Assembly (NCBI GenBank): GCA_946188105.1
Contig: CAMHTQ010000001.1
Coordinates: 1-64,000, forward strand
Length of the DNA: 64,000 nucleotides
Direction: 5' to 3'
DNA from: an uncultured Alphaproteobacteria bacterium
GTDB taxonomy: Bacteria > Pseudomonadota > Alphaproteobacteria > Rs-D84
Shown in pieces: positions 17,662 to 25,932 of this stretch (position 1 is the first letter of the stretch; the number at the start of each line of letters is the position of its first letter). The position numbers were made by a program, and so were the translations under genes. The notes below the pieces were generated by a model. It searched no databases. It saw only the letters and a list, made by a program, of their open reading frames with translations, and was not told where the DNA came from.

Positions 17662-18786
17662 TTATTTACGCAATTTATCAACAATTCTTTCGGCAACAGA
17701 ATTATCATCTGGGCGCCATAATTTATCAGCAGATTTTAATTCCGAAATCATCTTTTTACGTGTTTCAGAATTGTTAACAATATCATTAAAACAATTTAAT
17801 ATATTATTAGCATTTGCCTGAACACCCAACAATTCTGGATAAACCTGTTTGTTTAACAAAATATTTACCAACGACACCCATTTTACATTCAATAGCATCC
17901 GTCCAATAACAGATGTCAGCCAATTCATACGATAAACAATTATCGCCGGCACATGAACCATAGCCAATTCCACAGAAACCGTTCCACTGGCCGCAATAGC
18001 CACAAATGATTTTTCATACAGTTCATATCTGTGCTTGGCCGATATAATCTCGGGTTTTACTTTCCATTCTAAAACCGCATTTCTTACAAAAGCATCTGTT
18101 GTTTCTACTGTGGGTATAACAAATTTAAATCCATTTGGGGCATGTTCCACAAAATCACGTAATACCGGCATCAACTTTTTTACCTCGGTCATACGACTGC
18201 CAGGCATCAACGCAACCACTTTGTCGCCACGGAATTGTTTTTTTGATGAATATTTTCCTATAATATTGTCAGAAATCGGATGTCCAACCGCAATAGTTTC
18301 TAAACCATATTTAGTAAAATAGGGGATTTCAAAATCAAAAAACGCATACAATCTATCAAATGTTGCAGCATATTTTTTCGCCCGTCCAGGCCGCCAAGCC
18401 CAAACCTGAGGTGCAACAACATGATGGAATTTCAATCCACATTTAACTAATTTTTTACCAGCATCAGTTTTTTTGACCGCTTTTATAACAGCACACGCAA
18501 ACCCAGGGGAATCTATGGTTAAAACCAAATCAGGTTTTGATTTTAATATAGCATCAATCGTTTGTTTAATCCGTTTTTGCAATGTTTTTGCATGCGCCAA
18601 GACCTCTATCAACCCCATAACCGCCAAATCAGACATCGGGAACAAACTGTCCAATCCAGCCGCACACATATTCTGACCACCAACCCCGATAAAATTGTAA
18701 TCGGGCATGGCACGCATTATATTTGCACCTAAAACATCACCAGAAACCTCGCCAGCAATAATAAATACAGTTTTTTTATTCCGCAT
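17662..18786 (-). CDS. lpxB: Lipid-A-disaccharide synthase
   Basis: Glycosyltransferase (family GT19) that joins lipid X and UDP-2,3-diacylglucosamine to form the tetraacyl disaccharide of lipid A at the inner membrane. MRNKKTVFIIAGEVSGDVLG is the usual N-terminus with the conserved GExSGD. Further family blocks are FIGVGG, the P-rich region VAPQVWAWRPGRAKK, and LPGSR-like LMPGSRMTEV. The start chosen overlaps the end of lpxA by 11 bp, a normal translational coupling; an upstream extension is less likely. The 374-residue length is typical. Confidence 0.96.
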   Translation of the reverse strand: MRNKKTVFIIAGEVSGDVLGANIMRAMPDYNFIGVGGQNMCAAGLDSLFPMSDLAVMGLIEVLAHAKTLQKRIKQTIDAILKSKPDLVLTIDSPGFACAVIKAVKKTDAGKKLVKCGLKFHHVVAPQVWAWRPGRAKKYAATFDRLYAFFDFEIPYFTKYGLETIAVGHPISDNIIGKYSSKKQFRGDKVVALMPGSRMTEVKKLMPVLRDFVEHAPNGFKFVIPTVETTDAFVRNAVLEWKVKPEIISAKHRYELYEKSFVAIAASGTVSVELAMVHVPAIIVYRMNWLTSVIGRMLLNVKWVSLVNILLNKQVYPELLGVQANANNILNCFNDIVNNSETRKKMISELKSADKLWRPDDNSVAERIVDKLRK

Positions 18787-19582
18787 GTTTAGATTTACCA
18801 ATTCCACGTTTAGAACGATTTTCAATAAAATCTATGGCATCCATCGCATATTTATTATTTTTAACTTCTTTGCGAATACGATTTAATCTGTCCTCGACGG
18901 TTCCGTCTGTTCCACGAAATACTGCAGAATAAACCTCGTAAATTGCATGCATATCTTCATTAGTGAATCCATGACGCATCAATCCAACACGATTGATTGT
19001 TCTGTACACAGCACGACCACCGGCACCCTCGTAAATAGCATAGGGCAAAACATCATCGCCCACACCCGACATAGCCGCCACGAATGCATTTCTGCCAACA
19101 CGAACAAATTGCAAAACCATAACACCACCGGATAAAATCGCGAAATCTTCGACCTCGACATGTCCAGCAACCTGAACCAAATTAGACATAACAACACTGT
19201 TACCAATTTTACAATCGTGTCCGACATGGGCATTAACCATAATCTGACAATCATCGCCAATTTCAGTTCCAGTGGAAGCAGGGGTTCCAGAATGAATTGT
19301 TACATATTCACGAATTTTACATCTTTTACCAATACGCAATCCTGTCATTGTGGATTCATCTTGCCATTTCAGATCCTGACTCATAACACCCAAAACCGCA
19401 AAAGGATAAACCACAGAATCATCGCCAATAGTGGTTTTTCCATCAATAACGACATTGGAAACTAATTCAACACGATCGCCCAAAACAACATTTGAACCAA
19501 CAATACAATTTGGACCAATTTTGCAATCTGCTCCAATAACAGCACCGTCTTTTATAATAGCGGTTGGATGTATATCACTCAT
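18776..19582 (-). CDS. lpxA: UDP-N-acetylglucosamine O-acyltransferase
   Basis: First enzyme of lipid A synthesis: adds 3-hydroxyacyl from acyl-ACP to UDP-GlcNAc. Residues 1-190 are hexapeptide repeats of the left-handed beta-helix ([IV]GxxCxI type, e.g. IGADCKIGPNCIVGSNVVLG). VNAHVGHDCKIGN holds the catalytic His. The C-terminal 75 residues are the helical domain (NRVGLMRHGF). The 268-residue length matches. It directly overlaps lpxB; lpxD and fabZ, which often precede lpxA, are not next to it here. Confidence 0.96.
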   Translation of the reverse strand: MSDIHPTAIIKDGAVIGADCKIGPNCIVGSNVVLGDRVELVSNVVIDGKTTIGDDSVVYPFAVLGVMSQDLKWQDESTMTGLRIGKRCKIREYVTIHSGTPASTGTEIGDDCQIMVNAHVGHDCKIGNSVVMSNLVQVAGHVEVEDFAILSGGVMVLQFVRVGRNAFVAAMSGVGDDVLPYAIYEGAGGRAVYRTINRVGLMRHGFTNEDMHAIYEVYSAVFRGTDGTVEDRLNRIRKEVKNNKYAMDAIDFIENRSKRGIGKSKHAE

Positions 19583-19662
19583 AACAACACCTTTTAATAT
19601 TTAATTATCCCTGTAATAATACACCCATAAAAAACAAATTGGTATTCAAGAAATATAACAAA

Positions 19663-20670
19663 TTATAACAAATCCCGTAATTCTTGGATGAAATTACCAC
19701 TTGGGATGCAATTCCATCCCAAAACAGCCATACAAGAAACAACCGGCATAACGGTTACAATTCCAAAGGAAAAAATTCCCACCATTAACAATCTATCCGC
19801 CAAATGTTCTGGCATCTGTTTGGCATGAATTATCTTTAACCAGCATAATCCAGCCGCAATAACACACATCCCGATAAAGACAGGCACAGATTCCGTCATA
19901 ATAAACATTCCACCCGCCAACGCGACCATACAACGCATCAACCATTTTAATTTTACAAATGCACTGCGATATATTTTATCCCCAGGTTTTACATTGCGTA
20001 ACATCACACCACCAACCAAAGGCAACCCAACAAAACAAATTCCTAATAAATGTAACAAAGTCAAATTACCCAACTGACCAAATCTGAAAAATTCTGGTTG
20101 CATTAAAATCATCACAACAAACAAAAACAGGAATCCAGATATAAATGGAACACTGCGTACATTATATTTCATTCTGCGACCGATATAGCCACCAACAACA
20201 AAAGCCATAATCTGTAATATTGGTCCCCACCATGTATGAGTATCCGTCAAGCCGATAACCGCCAATATCAACACAGCAAAAACAATCATTTTAATTTTTT
20301 GGGTTCGTGATAATTCGCGCCAAACAGGTAATTTTATATCACGTGTGAACCACCCAACAAATATCATTCCCAGAAATGCAATTGCCCCTGTAACAAATGG
20401 CAACAATGTTTCAGAATCACGCAACACAGCATAATTTCCACCAAACAAAACAAGCCATAACAAAGACAAAACAACCGTCCATTTAATAACCCGTGTTTGA
20501 ATACCAAACCGTTCCCAACCAATCATATCCAGAAACTTGTTGCCGTATTTACACACAACAAAAAACAATGGCATCATCAACAATCCCCACCAGAAAAATG
20601 CGGGCAGGACCAATGCCACATTATTAAAAGCACTCACTGCACTTTGCACAACTAATGTTTCATCAAACAT
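19663..20670 (-). CDS. Polytopic membrane protein of unknown function
   Basis: Not recognised. The 335 residues contain about nine to ten hydrophobic segments separated by short basic loops, including FFWWGLLMMPLFFVVC near residue 25 and a WFTRDIKLPVWRELSRTQ loop near 110. No transporter or enzyme signature stands out. AAAAGGC lies before the start. It is divergent from the trmN6-like gene with only 41 bp between them, and downstream of it are lpxA-lpxB in the same direction, so an envelope role is possible but unproven. Confidence 0.75.
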   Translation of the reverse strand: MFDETLVVQSAVSAFNNVALVLPAFFWWGLLMMPLFFVVCKYGNKFLDMIGWERFGIQTRVIKWTVVLSLLWLVLFGGNYAVLRDSETLLPFVTGAIAFLGMIFVGWFTRDIKLPVWRELSRTQKIKMIVFAVLILAVIGLTDTHTWWGPILQIMAFVVGGYIGRRMKYNVRSVPFISGFLFLFVVMILMQPEFFRFGQLGNLTLLHLLGICFVGLPLVGGVMLRNVKPGDKIYRSAFVKLKWLMRCMVALAGGMFIMTESVPVFIGMCVIAAGLCWLKIIHAKQMPEHLADRLLMVGIFSFGIVTVMPVVSCMAVLGWNCIPSGNFIQELRDLL

Positions 20671-20711
20671 ATAAACTTGCCTTTTGTATTTTTTAACATT
20701 ATGATACAGGC

Positions 20712-21398
20712 ATGAACGAAAAACAAGAAATTTTTACCTTGTTAAACGGTGCCGTCAAGATGCATCGTTCAAAATATAATCCAACATCTGATGCGGTTTG
20801 GTTGGCTGCATCTGTAATCGGCACACCAAAAACAATTTTGGATGTCGGTATTGGAACGGGTGGGGTGTCATTATGCCTGCATCATCATTTACCAGATGCT
20901 CAAATCACTGGTATTGATGTATCTCCAGAAATGCTGGATGCATGTCAGAAAAACGCAGAGTTAAATAACTTTAAAATAACCCTGTTAAATCAGGATATTT
21001 TAACTTGGTCGCCTAATACAACATTTGATTTGGTTGTGTCTAATCCGCCATATTTCACAGGCACCCCTGCACACAACAACCCCCAGGCTCACCATAATAC
21101 AGATTTAATAAAATGGACCAAACGTTGCATTGCACGTGTTCGCCCACGCGGATATTTTTGCACAATCGTTGACGCCAGCCGCATGTCCGACATAATCGAT
21201 GTTTTGAACACAAACTTTGGGGATATTACCATTTTTCCTTTATTTGGTTCAAAAAACACCGCAGAACGAGTAATTATCCGCTGTCGTGCCGGCACAAACG
21301 GGGGATGTATCGTCCATTCTGGTATTTCAATGAATTGTGACGCAATTTTGCGTGATGGCTTGACTATTCAGAATTTTTTGTCTAACATACACTCATAA
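20712..21398 (+). CDS. SAM-dependent methyltransferase, TrmN6/YfiC-like
   Basis: Rossmann-fold methyltransferase: ILDVGIGTGGVSLCL (about residues 41-55) is the SAM-binding motif I, ITGIDVSPEMLDACQKNA motif II, and VVSNPPYF (about 108-115) the NPPY catalytic motif of N6-adenine or RNA/protein amine methylation. Length and motif arrangement fit the TrmN6/YfiC family, which modifies A37 of tRNA1(Val). The exact substrate cannot be told from sequence. The stop codon overlaps the start of the M23 peptidase gene by one base (TAATG), so the two are translationally coupled. Confidence 0.85.
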   Translation: MNEKQEIFTLLNGAVKMHRSKYNPTSDAVWLAASVIGTPKTILDVGIGTGGVSLCLHHHLPDAQITGIDVSPEMLDACQKNAELNNFKITLLNQDILTWSPNTTFDLVVSNPPYFTGTPAHNNPQAHHNTDLIKWTKRCIARVRPRGYFCTIVDASRMSDIIDVLNTNFGDITIFPLFGSKNTAERVIIRCRAGTNGGCIVHSGISMNCDAILRDGLTIQNFLSNIHS

Positions 21399-22675
21399 TG
21401 ATAAACTTTATAGCAAGATATTTTTCATCTGTATGGTCATTTATCACATGGCCATTTCGCGCATTGTGGAAAATAATTGTCCGGATTTTTCCACCACGCG
21501 AATTTACTGTGATGGATACACCACGCGGAAATGTTTACAGTTTTAATCAAAGTACATTTTGGCGATTTACTAAATTTGTTGGCAAAGTAGGGCTGATTGT
21601 GTGGGCTTCGTGGTCCACTTATGTTTTTATATACCACCGCCCAATGTTGCAAAAAAGAACGCAACAATTACAACAAGAACGCGAATATCACGACAGACAA
21701 GTAATCGATTTACAGGCATATTTAAGCAAGTTTAATGAACTAACTCGTGAATTAATTGACATCGATGACAAAATCACAAACACAAAAAAATTATCTGATG
21801 CAGAACGTGAAAAACTTAACAATTCACGCGTCAAAGTTTGGGGCGAATTAGACTTTTTAAAAAGTCGTGTTGCTAACATTTTTGCCGCCCGCGATTACAA
21901 TCCAGAATATTTAAAAATTGCTGATTTATCCGTTGAATACGACATGGTTCGTGCAGAAAATGAAACAATTAAACAACGCAACGAACAAATGTTGGAAAAT
22001 ATGAACATTATTTCCGAGGCAGATTCCGAAATCGTAAATTCTATATCTAAACTGGCATCTGATAATATCAAAGAATTACGTCAACATTTAAGCAAAATAA
22101 ATTCCACACTCTTGTCACTGGGATTACAAGAACAAAAACTGATTGAAAGCGCAAACAAATATTCCAGTCCTGTTGTAAACAATATGTTCACTCCTATTGT
22201 ATTTAAATCCGAGGTTGATACAAAATACAAACAATTGGCATCCAATTTGGAAATGTGGGCAGGATTGGCAAAGTTATCAAAAGTTTTACCGATGGGTTCA
22301 CCGGTTAAAAACTCTCGTATAACATCTGGTTATGGAATGCGCCAAGATCCATTTACCCAGGTTCCAAAACAACACCGCGGAATTGACTTTGCTGGTAAAA
22401 TCGGCACAGAATTATCCGCCGTGGCACCTGGACGTGTTGTATCTGTGGGCGAACGCAGTGGTTATGGTTTAACCGTTGAAATCGATCATGGACTGGGCTT
22501 TTCAACATTGTATGCCCATTTGTCCAAGGCATTGGTATCCAGGGGTGACTGGGTCAGACCCGGCAGCATAGTTGGATTAGGTGGTTCATCTGGACGTTCT
22601 ACGGGCGCCCATCTGCACTATGAAATCAGATACAAAGGCAACCAGTTTAACCCGGCCAAATTTGTAAAAGAATAA
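21398..22675 (+). CDS. M23 family murein endopeptidase, membrane anchored
   Basis: Periplasmic zinc metallopeptidase that cuts peptidoglycan cross-links. One transmembrane helix lies at about residues 58-76 (VGLIVWASWSTYVFIY). Residues 85-275 form a coiled coil. The C-terminal LytM domain has the zinc ligands in HRGIDFAG (about 325-332) and HLHYE (about 405-409), with YAHL between them. It is followed 35 bp later by a bactofilin gene, the classic pairing in which a bactofilin polymer positions an M23 peptidase for cell-shape control. Confidence 0.93.
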   Translation: MINFIARYFSSVWSFITWPFRALWKIIVRIFPPREFTVMDTPRGNVYSFNQSTFWRFTKFVGKVGLIVWASWSTYVFIYHRPMLQKRTQQLQQEREYHDRQVIDLQAYLSKFNELTRELIDIDDKITNTKKLSDAEREKLNNSRVKVWGELDFLKSRVANIFAARDYNPEYLKIADLSVEYDMVRAENETIKQRNEQMLENMNIISEADSEIVNSISKLASDNIKELRQHLSKINSTLLSLGLQEQKLIESANKYSSPVVNNMFTPIVFKSEVDTKYKQLASNLEMWAGLAKLSKVLPMGSPVKNSRITSGYGMRQDPFTQVPKQHRGIDFAGKIGTELSAVAPGRVVSVGERSGYGLTVEIDHGLGFSTLYAHLSKALVSRGDWVRPGSIVGLGGSSGRSTGAHLHYEIRYKGNQFNPAKFVKE

Positions 22676-22710
22676 AAGATAAAAGAACCAAGGAAGAAGG
22701 GAAAAGAAAA

Positions 22711-23070
22711 ATGCTAGCATTTACAAACGCAGACGAAAAACAATCACCAACCGTTATTGGTGCAGGGTGCAAAGTGACGGGCGACATAAATTCAGATTTG
22801 ACAGTCCAAGTCCATGGCACCGTTCATGGAAATATAACCGCTTCTATTGTTGTCATAGGGCGGGGCGGTCATGTAATTGGCGATGTATTTACCGAAACAT
22901 TATTTTTACATGGTGATTTAAACGGTTCTGCAACTGTAAATACTGCAAACATATTCAGTAATGCTCGTATGAACGGAACATTAAAATACCGCACATTAAA
23001 TATTACCAGCAACACCGAATTAGAATGTAAACTCAGCAAACGCAAAGACAAAGGACAAGAACATGAATAA
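22711..23070 (+). CDS. Bactofilin
   Basis: Polymer-forming cytoskeletal protein. The 119 residues hold a bactofilin core of short beta-strand repeats (VTGDINSDLTVQVHGTVHGN, then IGRGGHVIGDV and LNGSATVNTANIF), flanked by a short N-terminal tail and a Lys-rich C-terminus. In relatives these proteins form membrane-bound filaments that recruit cell-wall enzymes. AAGGAAGAAGGG precedes the start. The end overlaps the rpiB start by 8 bp. The upstream M23 peptidase is the likely partner. Confidence 0.92.
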   Translation: MLAFTNADEKQSPTVIGAGCKVTGDINSDLTVQVHGTVHGNITASIVVIGRGGHVIGDVFTETLFLHGDLNGSATVNTANIFSNARMNGTLKYRTLNITSNTELECKLSKRKDKGQEHE

Positions 23071-23506
23071 AATATCAAAAGTTTTCCTGGGTGCTGATCA
23101 TCGTGGGGTTGGCGTAAAATTATACCTGATTGAAATGTTAAATGCTGCAGGTTATGAAACAATTGATTTAGGCACAAACGATGTTGATACACCTGTTGAT
23201 TTTCCAGATATCGCTGCAAAATTGGCTGATGCCATGATTGACACAACAGATACTCGTGGCATTTTAATCTGTGGAACAGGCGCCGGTATGGAAATCGCTG
23301 CGAACCGTTATAAACATTTGCGTGCATCTCGTTGCGAAAGACCAGAACAGGCACGCGACGATCGTTTCCATGACGATATAAACGTTTTAACATTGGCTGC
23401 AGACGACATCGATATAGAAGTCGCATATCTGTGTGTCCAGGCATTTTTAGAAAGTCCATTTGACTCTTCAGAAAAACGTCGTCGCAGATTAGAAAAAATA
23501 TCTTAA
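23063..23506 (+). CDS. rpiB: Ribose-5-phosphate isomerase B
   Basis: Interconverts ribose 5-phosphate and ribulose 5-phosphate in the non-oxidative pentose phosphate pathway. LGADHRGVGVKL is the N-terminal phosphate-binding block, and GILICGTGAGMEIAAN (about residues 68-83) contains the catalytic Cys and the anion hole; HDDINVLTLA is the usual C-terminal block. The 147-residue length matches RpiB. It overlaps the bactofilin gene by 8 bp. Transketolase of the same pathway lies at 34.4-36.2 kb. Confidence 0.94.
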   Translation: MNKISKVFLGADHRGVGVKLYLIEMLNAAGYETIDLGTNDVDTPVDFPDIAAKLADAMIDTTDTRGILICGTGAGMEIAANRYKHLRASRCERPEQARDDRFHDDINVLTLAADDIDIEVAYLCVQAFLESPFDSSEKRRRRLEKIS

Positions 23507-23512
23507 ATCAAA

Positions 23513-24481
23513 ATGTCCCACACAATAACATTATCACGACCGTTTTACAGTCCAATCCAAGAGCTGAATTACGCATGTTATAAAAACAAAAATTATGCGT
23601 TTCGGTTTGATAATCTGTGGGACAGATATGATTTTCTGCTTTCCAATAACCTTGTAACACGTGAACAATGCACACCTGAATTTATGATACATTGTCTTGA
23701 TTTATTTAATTCTGGTTGGTGCCTGAAACATTTTTTGAATATTCTTGGCGAAGAGCAAATCCCAGAACACATAAAAATATATGCAATGCAAAAAGACACT
23801 TGGGGCAGTGCATTGGGACTTTTGCAACACCCATCCGATAAAGTTATCGAAGCCGCACTGAAATCCGCAGGGCAATCTATTGAATATGTCAAAACTCCAA
23901 CAAAACGCCAAAAATTGTTGGCGGTGCAGTATTCCACAGAAACACCGGACTTGATTACAAAAATAGAAAAACCAACAATTCAAATGCAGAAAATTCATGT
24001 CTCAAAATATATTGACGGCATAGATTATATAAAAAATCCCTCTGAATCTGTAAAAATTGCAGCAACAAAAGCTCATGGAACACAAGTTTTAAAACAAAAA
24101 AACATGCAAAATGCATCTGAACAAGTTTTATTAACCGCTATCAGTTATACACTTAGTACAGAATTAGATTGTTATTTAAAATATATTCCACACCCGAATC
24201 AGAAAATTATGTGTGCCATACGTCACCAAATCAATATGAACAAAGAACGTATAAAACAATGGGAATTAGAACGCGCCCAAGACCACAATCAACATTCTTG
24301 CGAAAGTGAATTACAATCTTTACGTCGCATACTGATAGCATCAGGTCATATTGAACAAGTGGTACAAATTGGAAACAAATATTACCGAGATGAACAATCA
24401 CAAATCCAAGCCTTAAAAGTTTTACACGACCAAACAAGGCACCAAGAACTGATGATGTTGTTGGGCGAAAAAACAATGTAA
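23513..24481 (+). CDS. Helical-repeat protein of unknown function
   Basis: Not recognised as a named gene. Several repeats follow the pattern HPSDKVIEAALKSAGQSIEY and NPSESVKIAATKAHG, that is N/HPSxxVxxAAxxxxG, resembling HEAT-like or DUF4116-type helical repeats. The N-terminal 90 residues are different and Trp/Tyr/Phe-rich. It starts 6 bp after rpiB, so it could be the last gene of that operon. A similar all-helical protein, also ending in KTM, is encoded at 55.9-57.3 kb. Role unknown, probably protein binding. Confidence 0.7.
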   Translation: MSHTITLSRPFYSPIQELNYACYKNKNYAFRFDNLWDRYDFLLSNNLVTREQCTPEFMIHCLDLFNSGWCLKHFLNILGEEQIPEHIKIYAMQKDTWGSALGLLQHPSDKVIEAALKSAGQSIEYVKTPTKRQKLLAVQYSTETPDLITKIEKPTIQMQKIHVSKYIDGIDYIKNPSESVKIAATKAHGTQVLKQKNMQNASEQVLLTAISYTLSTELDCYLKYIPHPNQKIMCAIRHQINMNKERIKQWELERAQDHNQHSCESELQSLRRILIASGHIEQVVQIGNKYYRDEQSQIQALKVLHDQTRHQELMMLLGEKTM

Positions 24482-24505
24482 AACCCACCATTTTGGCGAA
24501 TTTTT

Positions 24506-24979
24506 TTATCTATAACATTTATATAACATAAATACCGTAGGCTGATGCTTTTTCCACCAATCTATATTTATTTTGAAATTTTTATATCTGTCGGAATCTG
24601 TATAATATTCCTGTATAGCTTGTTCATACATATCATGAATGTTTTGCTTTTGTAAAATCTTGATTTCGTGCGCACCACATTGATAAATTCCCGTACTATC
24701 CTGACATCTTTGTTTTATAACATCGGTAAGTGGTTGTATTTGATATATTCTGGCATCCAGTAAATGATGGGTCAATTTTGTATGCCATAACATAGTGTCA
24801 AATGCTCCTTGGGCAAAATGGAAACAAGAATTACCCAGCATACATTTTGGATCATCTGGTCTATACTTACTTTGGTCTGATGCCGTAAAAATCGTTCCAT
24901 ATGGTATATTAAATACATCAACACTGGCACCATACAAATCTGTAAAAAAAGATGTCTTTGTAACAATTTTGTAATACAT
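24506..24979 (-). CDS. Hypothetical protein
   Basis: Not recognised. The 157 residues have a mixed composition with GNSCFHFAQGAFD near residue 50 and ARIYQIQPLTDVI then GAHEIKILQKQN in the middle. The order short beta-strands, an Cys-Phe-His block, then RxYxVxPL and an EIxI strand faintly recalls DUF7666-type domains, but this is a weak impression. It lies 11 bp after the YcgN-like gene in the same direction. Cytoplasmic, as no signal or membrane segment is visible. Confidence 0.65.
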   Translation of the reverse strand: MYYKIVTKTSFFTDLYGASVDVFNIPYGTIFTASDQSKYRPDDPKCMLGNSCFHFAQGAFDTMLWHTKLTHHLLDARIYQIQPLTDVIKQRCQDSTGIYQCGAHEIKILQKQNIHDMYEQAIQEYYTDSDRYKNFKINIDWWKKHQPTVFMLYKCYR

Positions 24980-24990
24980 AGATGTATTCT

Positions 24991-25470
24991 TTATTTTGTA
25001 AAACTATCTTTCAATAATTTATTAACGGCTGGATTATATTGGAAAAACTTGCTGGTGCCTGGAATAATATAATCCGCCAATTTAGCACCCGCTGGCAATT
25101 CTGTTTGTGAAATTGTTTTTTCAAAATCTATATCAGGACGTTTTAAATCGTTATTGCCACGAAACTTTTTAACATACGGACAAAACCCAGGAACAGGGTA
25201 TTCGTTTTTCAAAGTATTCGGTGTTACAGGCGAACCATCCAATTCAGCACAACTGGGCCCAGAAACATTACCGTCACGTTTCGCATATTCGGCATTATAA
25301 CAATGGCACTTGCGCGTTTTCTGATCCAACTGGGCGCAACGCACATTAGTCATATAAACACGACCCATATGCACAACCTTTAGCAAACAACATAATCCAC
25401 ATTGTTCGCAAATAGATTCCCATTCTGGCGTTCCTGGTAAAATATTTTCAGTTTGCTTGCATTGTTGCAT
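24991..25470 (-). CDS. YcgN/YkgJ-type Cys-cluster protein
   Basis: The start MQQCKQTEN is chosen because AGAGGTG lies before it. Near the N-terminus CEQCGLCC (Cys21, 24, 27, 28) matches the CxxCGxCC of the UPF0153/YkgJ family, and later cysteines in VRCAQLD, CHCYNAEYAKR, GPSCAEL and GFCPYV match the YcgN (UPF0260) layout. The family is thought to bind zinc or an Fe-S cluster; its biochemical role is unsettled. Length of 159 residues fits. Followed closely by a hypothetical gene. Confidence 0.85.
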   Translation of the reverse strand: MQQCKQTENILPGTPEWESICEQCGLCCLLKVVHMGRVYMTNVRCAQLDQKTRKCHCYNAEYAKRDGNVSGPSCAELDGSPVTPNTLKNEYPVPGFCPYVKKFRGNNDLKRPDIDFEKTISQTELPAGAKLADYIIPGTSKFFQYNPAVNKLLKDSFTK

Positions 25471-25561
25471 AATAACACCTCTCGACAAAAATATAGTATA
25501 AAATTTATTTTTATCAAGTTTTAATATGCATTTCAAAAAGAAAAATTTCGAACAAAATCAA

Positions 25562-25882
25562 TTATTCGAACATAATAGAATACAAAATCATACTGCCAAT
25601 AATCATCGCGATTACTTGTGGTCCAATTCTCCAAAACATTTTCTTAAAAAATGTATCCCACACATCTTTTGTTACGAAATAATCGGGCGCAGTAAATCTC
25701 CGGAAAGAATCACCAATTTTATACGCACCAAAACTGACCGGCACACAAAACAGGAAATACCAAAACCCAGCGCCATCCGCCGCGGCACAAGAAATCAAAG
25801 CCCAAAAAACCGCGATTCCCCAAATCTTAGATTCTTCGACTGGTTTATTTTTAACTTCACCTTTGTTTATATTTGCACCCAT
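25562..25882 (-). CDS. Small membrane protein of unknown function
   Basis: Not recognised. The 106 residues have two hydrophobic segments, at about 21-52 (IAVFWALISCAAADGAGFWYFLFCVPVSFG) and 86-105 (IGPQVIAMIIGSMILYSIMF), separated by a polar loop. AAGGTGG precedes the ATG at good spacing. An open frame on the opposite strand covers the same DNA but has atypical composition and no ribosome binding site, so the minus strand was chosen. Confidence 0.65.
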   Translation of the reverse strand: MGANINKGEVKNKPVEESKIWGIAVFWALISCAAADGAGFWYFLFCVPVSFGAYKIGDSFRRFTAPDYFVTKDVWDTFFKKMFWRIGPQVIAMIIGSMILYSIMFE

Positions 25883-25910
25883 TTTTCACCACCTTGGTTA
25901 TTAAAACCGC

Positions 25911-25928
25911 CCATAGAATAGGGCGGTA
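25911..25928 (-). terminator. leuS terminator
   Basis: Minus-strand ACCGCCC / GGGCGGT hairpin followed by TTTTAA, just after the leuS stop. Confidence 0.65.
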
Positions 25929-25932
25929 AAAT

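Noticed and set aside
25526..25921. 131-codon plus-strand open frame opposite the small membrane protein gene
   Set aside because: Composition is unusual (His/Asn/Lys-rich), no ribosome binding site was seen, and the minus-strand frame has a clear AAGGTGG and two membrane helices.
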